Shown: positions 1 to 9,701 of the stretch, piece by piece
Layout: the number at the start of each line of letters is the position of its first letter
Position numbering within the stretch: the stretch's first letter is position 1
Source of the DNA: Rhizobium sp. AC27/96
GTDB lineage: Bacteria; Pseudomonadota; Alphaproteobacteria; Rhizobiales; Rhizobiaceae
Direction of reading: 5' to 3'
Length of the DNA stretch: 64,000 bases
Assembly (NCBI RefSeq): GCF_001692325.1
Contig: NZ_LXKN01000001.1
Coordinates: forward strand, 1,275,703 to 1,339,702
Notes under the pieces: generated by a model
Database searches by the model: none
Told to the model about the DNA's origin: nothing
Seen by the model: the letters and a program-made list of their open reading frames with translations, nothing else
Made by a program: the position numbers and the translations under genes

Positions 1-58
1 CGCGCACGCCGCCGGAGCCGCCGCCAATCACGAAAAGGTCGAAATCAAACGAAGGCAT
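1..58 (-). CDS. gor: Glutathione-disulfide reductase, N-terminal start only (partial)
   Basis: Only the first 19 codons are inside the window; the rest runs off the left edge. The start ATG lies at 58-56 on the minus strand. The peptide begins MPSFDFDLFVIGGGSGG, the start of a Rossmann FAD-binding motif (GxGxxG type) found in flavin disulfide reductases. The MPSFDFDLFVIG beginning is typical of rhizobial glutathione reductase, which recycles GSSG to GSH with NADPH in the cytoplasm. Lipoamide dehydrogenase or mercuric reductase share the FAD motif and cannot be excluded from 19 residues. It reads in the same direction as the upstream rpiA and DUF2059 genes but is separated from them by a terminator-like hairpin. 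Confidence 0.7.
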   Translation of the reverse strand, partial: MPSFDFDLFVIGGGSGGVR

Positions 59-130
59 GGATGGCTCCTGTAAACGTCAAAACGCGCGCGAAGCGCCAAT
101 GGGGGTTGGCATTCATATAGGAAGTCGCGG

Positions 131-166
131 CACAAAAAGAAAAGCCCGGAATGGTATCCGGGCTTT
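131..166 (-). terminator. Intrinsic terminator after the DUF2059 gene
   Basis: A perfect 10-bp stem (141-150 with 157-166, AAAGCCCGGA) with a 6-nt loop is followed on the minus strand by a T-rich run (TTTTCTTTTT, 140-131). It lies 75 bp downstream of the DUF2059 stop and before the gor start, so it probably ends the rpiA-DUF2059 transcript. Confidence 0.75.
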
Positions 167-241
167 GAATTTGTAACTGCTTGCGGATCATTCCGAAAAC
201 GTGAAATTCCGCCTTGAGAACGACCTTGCGAAAAAGACAGC

Positions 242-796
242 TTAAGGCTTCGCTGCAGGCTGTGCGGGCGCGCCTGCGTCCGGTGCGGCGACCGGCTGCT
301 TCACGACCTTCTGCAAGGCGTCGTTGCTCTGGTTGGCGAGATCGCGCGAAATGCCCTGGCTCCAGATGTCAGCAGCCTTGTAGAGTTCGCGGGTTGCCAG
401 CGGGCCGTCCTTCAGGAGCTTCTTGCCGGCTGCCGAATTGTAGAAATCGGCGATTGCCTTGAGTTCGTCGGCCGAAAAGGCCTTGGCATAGGTCACGGCG
501 GCTTCACGTTCGAGATCGGCGCGGCGCGGTGCAAGAGCCAGTGCGGTGGCATCAACCGTGGAGTTGATCGCATCGCCGAAGTTCGGGTTGGCCTGGATCA
601 TCGTGCTCTTCAGCTGCTCGGCCAGATTCGGCAGGATGTTGTCGAACTGATTGGTGATGCCGAGTGCGTTGATGGCGGCGCGTGCAGCCTTGATCTGATC
701 CTCGGAAACTTCCTGAGCGCTGACAGAGCCGAACGCAATGCCGGAAAGAAGAATGGTTGCAGCGGCAAAACGGCCAAGACCCGCAAATTTGATCAT
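242..796 (-). CDS. DUF2059 domain secreted protein
   Basis: 184 residues. The ATG at 796 is chosen because an AGGAG ribosome site sits 8 bases upstream and because translation then starts with a clean signal peptide (MIKFAGLGRFAAATILL...VSAQ, cleavage near residue 28). The mature part is helical, with Glu/Ala-rich segments and a 'YAKAFSADELKAIADFY' stretch typical of DUF2059, a periplasmic or secreted family of unknown biochemical function. The tail is Pro/Ala rich (PVAAPDAGAPAQPAAKP). It follows rpiA on the same strand with a 13-bp gap, so the two are probably co-transcribed. Family assignment is from the motif pattern; the function is unknown. Confidence 0.85.
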   Translation of the reverse strand: MIKFAGLGRFAAATILLSGIAFGSVSAQEVSEDQIKAARAAINALGITNQFDNILPNLAEQLKSTMIQANPNFGDAINSTVDATALALAPRRADLEREAAVTYAKAFSADELKAIADFYNSAAGKKLLKDGPLATRELYKAADIWSQGISRDLANQSNDALQKVVKQPVAAPDAGAPAQPAAKP

Positions 797-809
797 GAGA
801 TGAGTGCTC

Positions 810-1511
810 CTATGTATTGTTCGCCCGCAACGTACGCGCACCGCCGGGGCCGGCAATGATCGCTAATGTCGCCATATTGATAAAGAGCCCGTGTTCGACA
901 ACGCCGGGAATCGAATGCAGCTCAGTCGACAGCGCCTCTGCATCAGGAATGCGGCCGAAAGATGCATCAATGATAAAATGTCCACCATCGGTGACGAAGG
1001 TCTTGTCACCCGCGAGACGCAGATTGAGCGCGCCGGACAGGTTGAGACGCGACGCAGCCTTCTCGATGAGAATGCGTGTTGAAGCAAGGCCGAAGGGATT
1101 GACCTCGATCGGCAGCGGAAACGCGCCAAGCGTCTGAACGAGCTTGCTTTCGTCGGCAATCACGATCATGCGGGCCGACGAGGCCGCGACGATCTTTTCA
1201 CGCAGCAGCGCGCCGCCTCCGCCCTTGATCAGGGTGAGCGCGCCGTCCAGTTCGTCGGCGCCGTCAATGGTGAGATCGAGTGCGGGAAGCTCGTCCAGCG
1301 ACTTCAGCGGCACGCCAAGCTCGTTGCACAGCTTTGCTGTCCGCTCCGATGTCGGAACGCCTTCGATCGAGAGGCCGGATGCGACTTTCTCGGCAAGCAG
1401 CCGAACGAACTCCTCCGCCGTGCTGCCGGTGCCGATCCCGAGCCGCATGCCGCTCTCGACATAGGTCAGGGCCGCTCTTGCAGCCTCAATCTTCATCTGG
1501 CGGGCGTCCAT
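810..1511 (-). CDS. rpiA: Ribose-5-phosphate isomerase A
   Basis: 233 residues, the usual RpiA length. It interconverts ribose 5-phosphate and ribulose 5-phosphate in the non-oxidative pentose phosphate pathway (cytoplasm). Visible family signatures in order: the [12 protein letters not shown] phosphate-binding loop near residue 26, DLTIDGADE with the catalytic acidic residues near residue 80, and [11 protein letters not shown] just after. ATG at 1511 has an AGGTGG-like ribosome site upstream; a second in-frame ATG five codons later is possible. First gene of a short minus-strand unit with the DUF2059 gene. The 197-bp gap to the divergent gph should hold both promoters. Confidence 0.96.
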   Translation of the reverse strand: MDARQMKIEAARAALTYVESGMRLGIGTGSTAEEFVRLLAEKVASGLSIEGVPTSERTAKLCNELGVPLKSLDELPALDLTIDGADELDGALTLIKGGGGALLREKIVAASSARMIVIADESKLVQTLGAFPLPIEVNPFGLASTRILIEKAASRLNLSGALNLRLAGDKTFVTDGGHFIIDASFGRIPDAEALSTELHSIPGVVEHGLFINMATLAIIAGPGGARTLRANNT

Positions 1512-1708
1512 GCGCCACCTGCTCCCATTGTTACGTTGGTCTGCTGTTTACACGGCTCTCCAGCCAAACGAAAGCCAAAATAACGGCACAAGATAGAAAT
1601 CCCCGCGCCTCTTTGCCGAAGCTTGCAGGGCCTTCGGTTGCAATTGCGCGTGCGATCTTCTAACTCCGAAAGACGCTCTATTTCTTTCCATGCAAAGGCC
1701 TACTCCTC

Positions 1709-2383
1709 GTGACATCTCCCCTTGTCGTATTCGATCTCGATGGCACGCTGCTCGACACGCACGCAGATCTCATCGTTAGCCTGAACCACACCATCGCGGC
1801 GCTCATGCTGCCGCCGGTCACCTACGATGACATCACCCACCTCGTGGGCTACGGCGCGCAAGTGATGATCGAAAGGGCCTGCAGGCTGCATGGCTACACG
1901 CTGACGCCGGAAGAAGTGCCGGCTCTCATGCAGCGCTTCATCACGCATTATTCCGAGACCATGCCTGGCGTCACACAACCCTATCCCGGGCTCGTGGCCG
2001 CGCTCGGCATGCTGAAGAGCAAGGGCTACAAGCTCGCCGTCTGCACGAACAAGATGGAATCCCTCGCCCGCACGCTTCTCGATAAACTCGACCTCACGCA
2101 TTATTTCGAAGCCATCACCGGCGGCGATACGTTCGCCGTGCGCAAGCCAAATGCCGAACACCTGATCGGCACCGTCGAACGCGCCGGAGGCGACATCGCC
2201 CGCACCATCATGATCGGCGACAGCGTCAACGATATTCTCGTTGCCCGGAACGCCGGCGTTCCCTCGATCGCCGTCCCCTTCGGCTATTCCGACGTCGGCA
2301 TTGAAACGCTCGAGCCAAGCCGGATCATCTACCACTATGACGAACTCACCCCCGAGCTCGTCGAGGGAATGCTCGCCGCCTGA
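1709..2383 (+). CDS. gph: Phosphoglycolate phosphatase, HAD superfamily
   Basis: 224 residues. HAD hydrolase that removes 2-phosphoglycolate formed during DNA repair and oxygenation side reactions. Motif I is the N-terminal VFDLDGTLLDT (nucleophile and acid/base Asp pair), motif II is VCTNK near residue 112, and motif III/IV is the Lys of VRKPNAEH with MIGDSVND near residue 170. The start is GTG at 1709; the upstream ATG at 1690 is out of frame. An AAGG sequence lies about 11 bases before the GTG. Divergent from rpiA, as in other rhizobia where rpiA and gph are neighbours. A closely related HAD phosphatase specificity cannot be ruled out by sequence alone. Confidence 0.9.
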   Translation: MTSPLVVFDLDGTLLDTHADLIVSLNHTIAALMLPPVTYDDITHLVGYGAQVMIERACRLHGYTLTPEEVPALMQRFITHYSETMPGVTQPYPGLVAALGMLKSKGYKLAVCTNKMESLARTLLDKLDLTHYFEAITGGDTFAVRKPNAEHLIGTVERAGGDIARTIMIGDSVNDILVARNAGVPSIAVPFGYSDVGIETLEPSRIIYHYDELTPELVEGMLAA

Positions 2384-2519
2384 ACCTTGAAAAATCCTTG
2401 TTAGTTCAGTCCGCAAGGTTGCAGACGGCCTTGCGATATACGCGCGACTGCGCCACAACTTTTAGACGTCTCGCGACCATCCCAACGAATAGCGGAATGG
2501 AAATATCCATCCGGAAGTG

Positions 2520-3728
2520 ATGCCGAGGCAAAAGGTAGTCAGGCGTTGGAGTGGCCGCGTGCTTACAGCAGATCCAGAAGACCGTAACAGCGGTAGATTG
2601 CCGAGCCGCAGAGGGTGGCTTGCTCCGGTTGTCCGGACACTTATCATTTTCGCGGCTCTGTGCGCCGGCCTTTGGTTCTACGTCTATGGCGACCGCGTTG
2701 TCGGCTATGTCGAGCAGGCAACATACGCGGCGCCCGATGCCGCCTTGATGGCGGTGTACAAGCATTTCGACATTGATCCCCTGCCGAATGTGGTTGCCGG
2801 ACGAGCAATCATGGCGGCCGATCTCGACATGCTCCGGCGCGAGCATTGCGATTGGAATGCGGTTTACAAATTTGCAGGCGAACTGCAGAAACAGGGTTAC
2901 AGCCGAGAGGCAGCCAAGGTCTTCATTGCCTTCTCCAACAAATGCAAACCCTCCAACGTCGCCCTGAGCGCAGCTGCCAATATACTCGATAATCTCAGCG
3001 ATTTCGATGAAGCGCTGAAGGTCTCGAATGACCTGATAATAATGTCGCCGGGAATGCCGGATTTCTATTTCCAGCGCGCTCAAATACGCGGGAATGCAAA
3101 GAAATACCGCGAAGCCATCGACGACTACTATTCGGTCATCGGCTTGACCGACAACATCGCAATGCTGAACAGCATGGTCTTCGAAGGCCTTTCGAACAGC
3201 TATCGAGATCTTGGAGAGTATTGCGAGGCAATCGGCCCGCTTCAGCTCTGGGTATCCACGAATCCCGATCGGAACGATACGGCAATCGTGCGCGGAATTA
3301 TCAAGGAATATCAAACAAAAGGGAAGTGTACCTCGACCTATGCCACCGGCAGCGATCGATTTCCAACTCAAGGCAAGAACGTTATCCTTGCCAGGGTCTC
3401 GGTCAACGGCACGGAAGGTACGTTCATTGTGGACACCGGCGCGAGTTTCGTGGCTGTCAGTAAAGCTTTCGCCGCACGCGCGAAAATTCCAGTCGATGGG
3501 GGCAACGGAATCTCGCTGCAGACTGCCAACGGCGTTTCCCAGGCCATACACACCACCGCGGCAACGGTGAAGGTCGGTCACGTCGAAGCCAGTGACATCA
3601 CAGCCGCTGTGCTCGAAGACGACGCGGCCCTGGGCAACGAGGTCGACGGTCTGCTCGGACGCTCGTTCCTGTCGCGCTTCGACGTTACCTTTGGTAGTCG
3701 CGAATGGCGTATTGAAGCGAAAAATTGA
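2520..3728 (+). CDS. Membrane-anchored TPR protein with retropepsin-like aspartic protease domain
   Basis: About 402 residues. An N-terminal basic segment precedes one transmembrane helix (about residues 35-55, VRTLIIFAALCAGLWFYVYG). A helical TPR-like region follows (about 100-260; DFDEALKVSNDLI, KKYREAIDDYYSVIGLTD). A clan AA aspartic protease domain closes the protein, with FIVDTGASFVAVS (catalytic Asp about residue 305) and a VDGLLGRSFL second motif. This matches the bacterial single-domain retropepsin family (SpoIIGA/TIGR02281-like), which must dimerise to form an active site. The domain should face the periplasm (inference from one N-terminal helix). GTG at 2517 is an alternative start; ATG at 2520 is preferred. 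A second retropepsin gene lies at 43064-43765. Confidence 0.82.
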   Translation: MPRQKVVRRWSGRVLTADPEDRNSGRLPSRRGWLAPVVRTLIIFAALCAGLWFYVYGDRVVGYVEQATYAAPDAALMAVYKHFDIDPLPNVVAGRAIMAADLDMLRREHCDWNAVYKFAGELQKQGYSREAAKVFIAFSNKCKPSNVALSAAANILDNLSDFDEALKVSNDLIIMSPGMPDFYFQRAQIRGNAKKYREAIDDYYSVIGLTDNIAMLNSMVFEGLSNSYRDLGEYCEAIGPLQLWVSTNPDRNDTAIVRGIIKEYQTKGKCTSTYATGSDRFPTQGKNVILARVSVNGTEGTFIVDTGASFVAVSKAFAARAKIPVDGGNGISLQTANGVSQAIHTTAATVKVGHVEASDITAAVLEDDAALGNEVDGLLGRSFLSRFDVTFGSREWRIEAKN

Positions 3729-3780
3729 GGTAACGCAAGAAAACCGCCTCGAGGGCTAGACGCCTGAACGCAAAAGCAAA

Positions 3781-3810
3781 AGGGCGGCCAATCGGCCGCC
3801 CTCTGTTTTT
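3781..3810. terminator. Bidirectional intrinsic terminator
   Basis: A perfect 9-bp GC stem (AGGGCGGCC at 3781-3789 with 3794-3802) and a 4-nt loop are followed on the plus strand by CTGTTTTT. On the minus strand the stem is followed by TTTGCTTTTGC. It lies between two convergent genes, the retropepsin protein (ends 3728) and the L,D-transpeptidase (ends 3826), and can serve both. Confidence 0.85.
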
Positions 3811-3825
3811 CTGCCAGCTCGCAAC

Positions 3826-5727
3826 TCAGATCTGAGCGGTACGCGACTTGGTGGTCGTATCCAGCGCCTTCTGCGTAGCAGCGTCGCGATCGTAGACGTC
3901 GTTGAAATACTGGATGACGCCATCCTTGTTCGGCCACGCGGTGAAGTAAGCGATGTAGATCGGGAACTTCTGCGGCACGGCGACAGCCTTGTTCTGGCCG
4001 GCGGCGATCTGCTTGGCGACGTCATCGACCGTTGTATTCAGAACGGCGGCAGCCATGGCACGCGGATCGGCCAGACGGACGCAGCCGTGGCTGAGGGCGC
4101 GCATGTCCTTCTTGAAGAAGCTCTTCTGCGGCGTGTCATGCATGTAGATCGCATGAGAGTTCGGGAAGAGGATCTTCAACTCGCCAAGAGCATTGTCGCT
4201 GCTCGGCGGCTGGCGCACGGCGATGTTCTTGGTCGAGCCATACCAGTCGACGCTGGACGATGCCACGGCCTGACCGCCGACCTCGACCTGATAGCCCATG
4301 CGGTCGAGATAGTTCGGATCGGCGCGCAGCTTCGGCAGCATCTCATTGATAATGATCGACTGCGGGACGCCCCAGAACGGATTGAACTCGACCGTCTGGA
4401 TCTGGTTCTCGAAGAAAAAGGTCTGGTGCTGCTTGCCGCCGACGACGACGCGCATCGACAGCTGTTCCTGGTTGTTATTGTAGTAATAGACCATGAAAGC
4501 CGGCTGGTTGATCAGCACGTAGCGCGGTCCAAGTTCAGGCGGCAGCCAGCGCAGCTGCTCCATGGCGATAACAAGCTTCTGGATCTTGGTGTCGTTGTTC
4601 TCGCCGACCATGGCGCGAACCGAAGACGGGCCGATGACGCCATCCGACGTCAGGCCCTTTTCCTTCTGGAAGTCTTCGACCAGGGAAACGAGGTCCGGCG
4701 TGTAATCGGGCGTGCCGAGATAGGACGCGAGAACGTCGGCATGCGCCGTCTTCAGCGCATCAGATCCACGATGCTGGATTGCCTTGACGATATTGGCCAT
4801 TTCCGGCGAGCTGCTGCCCGGCTTCAGAATGCCGGGCAGGGAAACGGTGATGGCGCTGCCATCGGCACTGGATTCGGCGCGCAGCTTGGCAAGCTCGGCC
4901 TTGAGCAGCGTGAACTGCTGGTTGGACGGGCTGCGGCTGTTGAGATAGGCGGCAACATCGGGGCTTGCGCGCAGCACGTCGAGCATGGCTGTCAGGTTGA
5001 CATCCTTGCGCTTGAAGTCGTGGTAGCCGGAGATCTTGTTCGGGTCGAGACGGCCACGGACCGTATCCTGGACGAACATCAGCACCTTGGTGGAAAGCGC
5101 CAGTTCGAACTGCATCAGCGCGCGATCGCGCAACACAGGATCGACATCCGCCGCATCGGCGGCCGGAGGCGTTACGGCGTAGTCTGCGGGGTTGAGACCG
5201 ACGGAGCCGGCGTCGGCAAGAACGCCCAGGGCGGCCTTTGCCTTCTCGCTGACGGCATGATCGGCGACCCAGAGAAGCGGCTTGCTCTGATCCGCATAGT
5301 AAGACTCGACGGCCTTGGCGACGTCATTGGTCGCCATAACCCGCGCGTCGGATAGGTAACGGCGCTGCGAGCCTTCGGTATCGATTGCAGTGGGCGTGGG
5401 CGATGCATCCGCGACGGCGCCGGTTACCACCGGATCGGCGAAATGCGAAGTCGACACGAGACGCATCGAGTCCGCCTTGTACGTATAATATTTCGGCGCA
5501 TCGACCTTCGGCAGCGGCAGCTTTGCCTGCCCGGGCTGACCAGGATCGATCATCGTCTGCGCCGGATTGACGGGGACCGGAGCCGATACCTGAGTGCTCT
5601 GCTGACGCCCCTGCCCACCACGGATAAAATCCATGAGGGTCATGGCGCTCGCCGACGTCGCGCCGACTGCGGAAAGGCAACAGGAAAGAGCCAGGACGGA
5701 TGATGTGGCTTTGGCTGCAAGTTTCAT
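3826..5727 (-). CDS. L,D-transpeptidase, YcbB/LdtD-like, with peptidoglycan-binding domain
   Basis: 633 residues. Likely makes 3-3 meso-DAP crosslinks in periplasmic peptidoglycan. A signal peptide is visible (MKLAAKATSSVLALSCCLSAVGATSASA). A proline-rich linker follows, then the scaffold region (ADQSKPLLWVADHAV...), a PG_binding_1-like segment near residues 325-375 (LVSLVEDFQKEKGLTSDGVIG), and a YkuD catalytic domain from about residue 400. The catalytic signature is HD...SHGCVRL, with Cys at residue 549. Length and order match the YcbB subfamily rather than the short ErfK/YbiS type. Monocistronic, with a long divergent upstream region containing a palindrome at 5792-5808. Confidence 0.93.
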   Translation of the reverse strand: MKLAAKATSSVLALSCCLSAVGATSASAMTLMDFIRGGQGRQQSTQVSAPVPVNPAQTMIDPGQPGQAKLPLPKVDAPKYYTYKADSMRLVSTSHFADPVVTGAVADASPTPTAIDTEGSQRRYLSDARVMATNDVAKAVESYYADQSKPLLWVADHAVSEKAKAALGVLADAGSVGLNPADYAVTPPAADAADVDPVLRDRALMQFELALSTKVLMFVQDTVRGRLDPNKISGYHDFKRKDVNLTAMLDVLRASPDVAAYLNSRSPSNQQFTLLKAELAKLRAESSADGSAITVSLPGILKPGSSSPEMANIVKAIQHRGSDALKTAHADVLASYLGTPDYTPDLVSLVEDFQKEKGLTSDGVIGPSSVRAMVGENNDTKIQKLVIAMEQLRWLPPELGPRYVLINQPAFMVYYYNNNQEQLSMRVVVGGKQHQTFFFENQIQTVEFNPFWGVPQSIIINEMLPKLRADPNYLDRMGYQVEVGGQAVASSSVDWYGSTKNIAVRQPPSSDNALGELKILFPNSHAIYMHDTPQKSFFKKDMRALSHGCVRLADPRAMAAAVLNTTVDDVAKQIAAGQNKAVAVPQKFPIYIAYFTAWPNKDGVIQYFNDVYDRDAATQKALDTTTKSRTAQI

Positions 5728-6132
5728 TCTCTAATCAGTCCCTGTATCGTGCGATAACTTCGAGCCAGACGGCGCTGTTTCAACTGGGCCGCGATGTCTC
5801 AGACATCGTATACCCTTTACTATGAAAACAGCGAGACCCGCCTTTCGTTCAGTGTCTCAACTTCACGTTACGAAGCGAAGACGTGCTCCGTGATTCAATT
5901 CACACAAAATTATGAAATTATTGGTTAATCTTTTATTGAAATTTCCCGAGCTTTTTAAGCGCCGGAAAATTCATCTTCGAGAATATATGAGCGGCGTGTC
6001 AAAAAGGGCACGCCTCAGGGCGGATTCAAAACATGACTTTTATAATCATGAAAATCCGCTTTGCTGTTTTCATGGGCGCCATTCGGGCCTATATGGCTGC
6101 TAGCTATTTCCATAGAAGGCAGGATCAGGAAC
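5728..6132. other. Divergent intergenic region between L,D-transpeptidase and fumC
   Basis: 405 bp with no supported gene. It should carry the two divergent promoters. The centre (about 5820-5945) is clearly more A+T rich than the flanking genes. The recognisable structure is the palindrome at 5792-5808. The fumC ribosome site is AGGATCAGGA at 6121-6130. Short frames in this stretch have no signature and are ignored. Confidence 0.6.
5792..5808. promoter_or_regulatory. Palindrome CGATGTCT-C-AGACATCG upstream of the L,D-transpeptidase
   Basis: Perfect 8-bp inverted repeat around a single C, 65-81 bp upstream of the L,D-transpeptidase start. A GGTATAC sequence that could be part of a minus-strand -10 region abuts it. 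Spacing and symmetry fit a dimeric repressor or activator site; the cognate regulator is not evident. Confidence 0.4.
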
Positions 6133-7524
6133 ATGACTTCCACCCGCACCGAAACCGATACCTTCGGCCCGATCGAAGTTGCCAGCGACCGCTATTGGGG
6201 CGCACAGGCGCAGCGTTCGCTCGGCAATTTCAAGATCGGCTGGGAAAAGCAGCCGCTGTCGGTCATACGCGCCCTCGGCATCGTCAAGCAGGCAGCCGCA
6301 CGCGCCAATGCCGAGCTTGGGCAGCTGGACCCGGCGCTCGGCAAGACGATCGAGGCAGCGGCGCAGGAAGTCATCGACGGCAAGCTCAACGACCATTTTC
6401 CGCTGGTGGTTTGGCAGACCGGCTCGGGCACGCAATCAAACATGAATGCCAATGAAGTGATCTCGAACCGCGCGATCGAAATGCTCGGCGGCGTCATGGG
6501 CTCAAAGAAGCCGGTTCATCCGAATGATCACGTCAACATGAGCCAGTCGTCGAACGACACCTATCCGACGGCCATGCACATCGCCTGCGCCGAGCAGATC
6601 GTCCACCATCTGCTTCCGTCGCTGCGGCATCTGCACGCGGCCCTGGAAAAGAAGGTCGCGGATTTCGCCCATATCATCAAGATCGGCCGCACCCATACGC
6701 AGGATGCAACGCCGTTGACGCTGGGCCAGGAGTTTTCGGGCTATGCGGCTCAGGTCGCCTCTTCCATCAAGCGCATCGAGCTGACGCTGCCGGGCCTTTG
6801 CGAACTCGCCCAGGGCGGCACCGCGGTCGGCACCGGCCTCAATGCGCCGATCGGCTTTGCTGAGAAGGTTGCCGACGAGATCGCCAAGATTACAGGCCTG
6901 CCCTTCGTCACCGCGCCCAACAAGTTCGAAGCGCTGGCTGCGCACGATTCGATGGTCTTCAGCCATGGCGCCATCAATGCCGCGGCGGCCGCGCTCTTCA
7001 AGATCGCCAATGACATCCGCTTGCTCGGTTCGGGCCCGCGCTCCGGCCTCGGCGAACTGGCCCTGCCGGAAAACGAACCGGGCTCGTCGATCATGCCGGG
7101 CAAGGTCAACCCGACCCAATGCGAGGCGATGACGCAGGTTTGCATCCATATCTTCGGTAACAATGCCGCGCTGACCTTCGCCGACAGCCAGGGCCACTTC
7201 GAGCTCAACGTCTACAATCCGATGATGGCCTACAATTTCCTGCAGTCGGTGCAGCTGCTCGGAGACGCCGCCGTCTCCTTCACCGACAATTGCCTCGTCG
7301 GCATCGAGGCCCGCGAAGACAATATCAAGGCCGGCCTCGAACGCTCGCTGATGCTGGTGACCGCGCTCGCGCCGAAGATCGGCTACGACAACGCCGCCAA
7401 GATCGCCAAGACGGCCCACAAGAATGGCACGACGCTGAAGGAAGAAGCTCTCGCAAGCGGGCTGGTGTCTTCAGAAGAATATGACGCCATCGTCCGGCCG
7501 GAAACGATGATCGGCCCGAAGTAG
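6133..7524 (+). CDS. fumC: Fumarate hydratase, class II
   Basis: 463 residues, the normal FumC length. Iron-independent homotetrameric enzyme interconverting fumarate and malate in the TCA cycle. ATG at 6133 is preferred over an upstream in-frame start because AGGATCAGGA sits directly before it and the protein then begins [16 protein letters not shown] as FumC proteins do. Signatures: [10 protein letters not shown] near residue 97, [14 protein letters not shown] near 130, [10 protein letters not shown] near 185, and the mobile SS loop [10 protein letters not shown] near 318. A second, unrelated class I fumarase follows at 8068, with a small opposite-strand gene between them. Confidence 0.97.
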   Translation: MTSTRTETDTFGPIEVASDRYWGAQAQRSLGNFKIGWEKQPLSVIRALGIVKQAAARANAELGQLDPALGKTIEAAAQEVIDGKLNDHFPLVVWQTGSGTQSNMNANEVISNRAIEMLGGVMGSKKPVHPNDHVNMSQSSNDTYPTAMHIACAEQIVHHLLPSLRHLHAALEKKVADFAHIIKIGRTHTQDATPLTLGQEFSGYAAQVASSIKRIELTLPGLCELAQGGTAVGTGLNAPIGFAEKVADEIAKITGLPFVTAPNKFEALAAHDSMVFSHGAINAAAAALFKIANDIRLLGSGPRSGLGELALPENEPGSSIMPGKVNPTQCEAMTQVCIHIFGNNAALTFADSQGHFELNVYNPMMAYNFLQSVQLLGDAAVSFTDNCLVGIEAREDNIKAGLERSLMLVTALAPKIGYDNAAKIAKTAHKNGTTLKEEALASGLVSSEEYDAIVRPETMIGPK

Positions 7525-7539
7525 GAATGCACGAACGCG

Positions 7540-7574
7540 GGCAGGCACTTCCGGATATTTGCGGGGTGCCTGCC
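7540..7574. terminator. Possible terminator or REP-like hairpin after fumC
   Basis: A perfect 9-bp inverted repeat (GGCAGGCAC, 7540-7548 with 7566-7574) with a 17-nt loop lies 15 bp after the fumC stop. There is no T run on either strand, so it may be a Rho-linked or structural hairpin instead of a true intrinsic terminator. Confidence 0.4.
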
Positions 7575-7586
7575 TGATCGACGCCT

Positions 7587-7829
7587 CTAACGGGCGTCTA
7601 CCGTGGCCGGCTTATGCACCCTGGGGGCAATTGCCCTTCTCTCTTGCTGCGGCGAAACCATGTCGCTCGCCGTGATCACGGTCACCGGATCGATGCTCGC
7701 CAGTATTTCCTTGTGAAAGGCGTGCTTCAGGTAACCGTCGTGGATAGCACCGAAAATGCCGATACCCGCTATAAGCGCCGCAACTGCCAGCGGCGAAATA
7801 TTGTGATGCTGATTGTGGGAGATATCCAT
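7587..7829 (-). CDS. Small single-span membrane protein, function unknown
   Basis: 80 residues. ATG at 7829 with a good GAGGGA ribosome site. After a His-rich start (MDISHNQHHN) comes one hydrophobic stretch (about residues 12-28, SPLAVAALIAGIGIFGAI), then a mixed charged tail ending in VHKPATVDAR. No domain is recognised. It sits alone on the minus strand between fumC and the class I fumarase, convergent with fumC. The ribosome site and hydrophobic segment make it more credible than the surrounding overlapping frames, but it remains a hypothetical protein. Confidence 0.55.
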   Translation of the reverse strand: MDISHNQHHNISPLAVAALIAGIGIFGAIHDGYLKHAFHKEILASIDPVTVITASDMVSPQQERRAIAPRVHKPATVDAR

Positions 7830-8067
7830 GATCTCAATCCCTCATTTCCAGGCTTGTCGGGCGCGTTTGCCCTGCCCTGTTGACTGGAATCTGCGCCTTT
7901 CCGATCGTTCTTAGAAGTCAGAACTTTCAGCACCGATTGTCTATGCCGCGTTGACAATCGACCTATTGAAATCCCGAGTTGATTTCAGCCGATTGCTTTT
8001 GAGACGAGCCGGATTTAGATCGTTTCCAAATATCTTCCTCCGCCATCCGGCTTGAAAGGTTTTCCAA

Positions 8068-9675
8068 ATGGCTGACGATCTGTTTCCCCTCGGGGAAGAC
8101 GCCACTCCCTACCGCAAGATTTCGAGCGATTATGTTTCCGTCGACACGTTCAAGGGTCAGGACATCCTGACTGTCGATCCGGAAGGCATCCGCCTGCTCG
8201 CCGAGACGGCTTTTGCCGATATCAATCACCTGCTGCGGCCCGGCCACCTGAAGCAATTGGCGTCCATCCTCGACGATCCCGAGGCGACCGACAACGATCG
8301 GTTCGTGGCCTATGATCTGCTGAAGAATGCCAATATCGCCGCCGGCGGCGTGCTCCCCATGTGCCAGGACACCGGCACGGCGATCATCATGGGCAAGAAG
8401 GGCCGCCGCGTCTGGACCGAAGGCGGCGACAGCAGTGCGCTGGCCAAGGGCGTGCTCGACGCCTACGAGAAGAAGAACCTGCGCTATTCACAGCTCGCAC
8501 CGATCAAGATGTTCGAGGAAAAGAACACCAAGAACAACCTACCGGCGCAGATCGACATTTACGAGGAAGGCACCGACGCCTACGAGTTCCTCTTCGTCGC
8601 CAAGGGCGGCGGCTCGGCCAACAAGACCTTCCTCTATCAGGGCACTCCATCACTTCTGACGCATGACCGCATGCTGGATTTCCTGAAGGAGAAGATCCTG
8701 ACGCTCGGCACGGCAGCCTGTCCCCCCTACCATCTGGCGATCGTCATCGGCGGAACCTCGGCCGAGATGAACCTGAAGACCGTCAAGCTCGCCTCGACGC
8801 GATATCTCGACTGTCTTCCCACGGAAGGCTCCGAAAGCGGGCATGCCTTCCGGGATATCGAAATGGAAAAGGAAATCCACAAGCTCACCCAGAGCCTCGG
8901 TGTCGGCGCACAGTTCGGCGGCAAGTATTTCTGCCACGACGTCCGCGTCATCCGCCTGCCCCGTCACGGCGCTTCGTTGCCGATCGGGCTTGGCGTTTCC
9001 TGTTCCGCCGACCGCCAGGCCAAGGGTAAGATCACCCGCGACGGCATCTTCATCGAGCAGCTCGAAACCGATCCGTCGAAATACATGCCCGAGATCGACG
9101 AGGCCAAGCTTTCCGAATCGATGGTTCGCATCGACCTCAACAGGCCGATGGCTGAAATCCTTGCCGAGCTGTCGCAGCATCCGGTCAAGACGCGCCTGTC
9201 CCTGACCGGCACGATCATCGTCGCCCGCGACCTGGCGCACGCAAAAATCCGTGAGCGCCTGGAAAAGGGCGAAGGCATGCCGGAATACCTGAAGAACCAC
9301 CCGGTCTATTATGCCGGCCCGGCAAAGACGCCTGCGGGCTACGCCTCCGGCTCCTTCGGGCCGACGACAGCCGGCCGCATGGACAGCTATGTCGACCAGT
9401 TCCAGTCGTTCGGCGGCTCGATGATCATGCTCGCCAAGGGCAACCGCTCCCGCGCGGTGCGTGAAGCCTGCAAGACATATCGCGGCTTCTATCTCGGCTC
9501 GATCGGCGGCCCGGCCGCCCGCCTTGCGCAAGACTGCATTAAGAAGGTCGAGGTACTGGAATATCCCGAGCTCGGCATGGAAGCGGTCTGGAAGATCGAG
9601 GTGGAAGATTTCCCGGCCTTCATCGTCATCGACGACAAGGGGAATGACTTCTTCCAGGAGCTCAACCTGGGGTGA
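8068..9675 (+). CDS. fumA: Fumarate hydratase, class I (iron-sulfur)
   Basis: 535 residues, typical for a single-chain class I fumarase. The N-terminal alpha domain carries PMCQDTGTA near residue 97 (first cluster Cys). Further candidate ligands are in TAACPPYH near residue 215 and GVSCSADRQ near residue 310. The C-terminal beta domain carries TAGRMDSY and the [11 protein letters not shown] loop. The enzyme hydrates fumarate using a labile 4Fe-4S cluster, so it is oxygen sensitive, complementing the iron-free FumC next door. Related L(+)-tartrate dehydratases share the fold, but the fused single chain favours fumarase. AAGG ribosome site before ATG at 8068. Confidence 0.93.
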   Translation: MADDLFPLGEDATPYRKISSDYVSVDTFKGQDILTVDPEGIRLLAETAFADINHLLRPGHLKQLASILDDPEATDNDRFVAYDLLKNANIAAGGVLPMCQDTGTAIIMGKKGRRVWTEGGDSSALAKGVLDAYEKKNLRYSQLAPIKMFEEKNTKNNLPAQIDIYEEGTDAYEFLFVAKGGGSANKTFLYQGTPSLLTHDRMLDFLKEKILTLGTAACPPYHLAIVIGGTSAEMNLKTVKLASTRYLDCLPTEGSESGHAFRDIEMEKEIHKLTQSLGVGAQFGGKYFCHDVRVIRLPRHGASLPIGLGVSCSADRQAKGKITRDGIFIEQLETDPSKYMPEIDEAKLSESMVRIDLNRPMAEILAELSQHPVKTRLSLTGTIIVARDLAHAKIRERLEKGEGMPEYLKNHPVYYAGPAKTPAGYASGSFGPTTAGRMDSYVDQFQSFGGSMIMLAKGNRSRAVREACKTYRGFYLGSIGGPAARLAQDCIKKVEVLEYPELGMEAVWKIEVEDFPAFIVIDDKGNDFFQELNLG

Positions 9676-9701
9676 CGACAGTTCCTTTGGCTGAATTTAA
9701 A

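Noticed and set aside
4087..5355. 422-codon open frame opposite the L,D-transpeptidase
   Set aside because: Same shadow effect; composition is the complement of the real gene.
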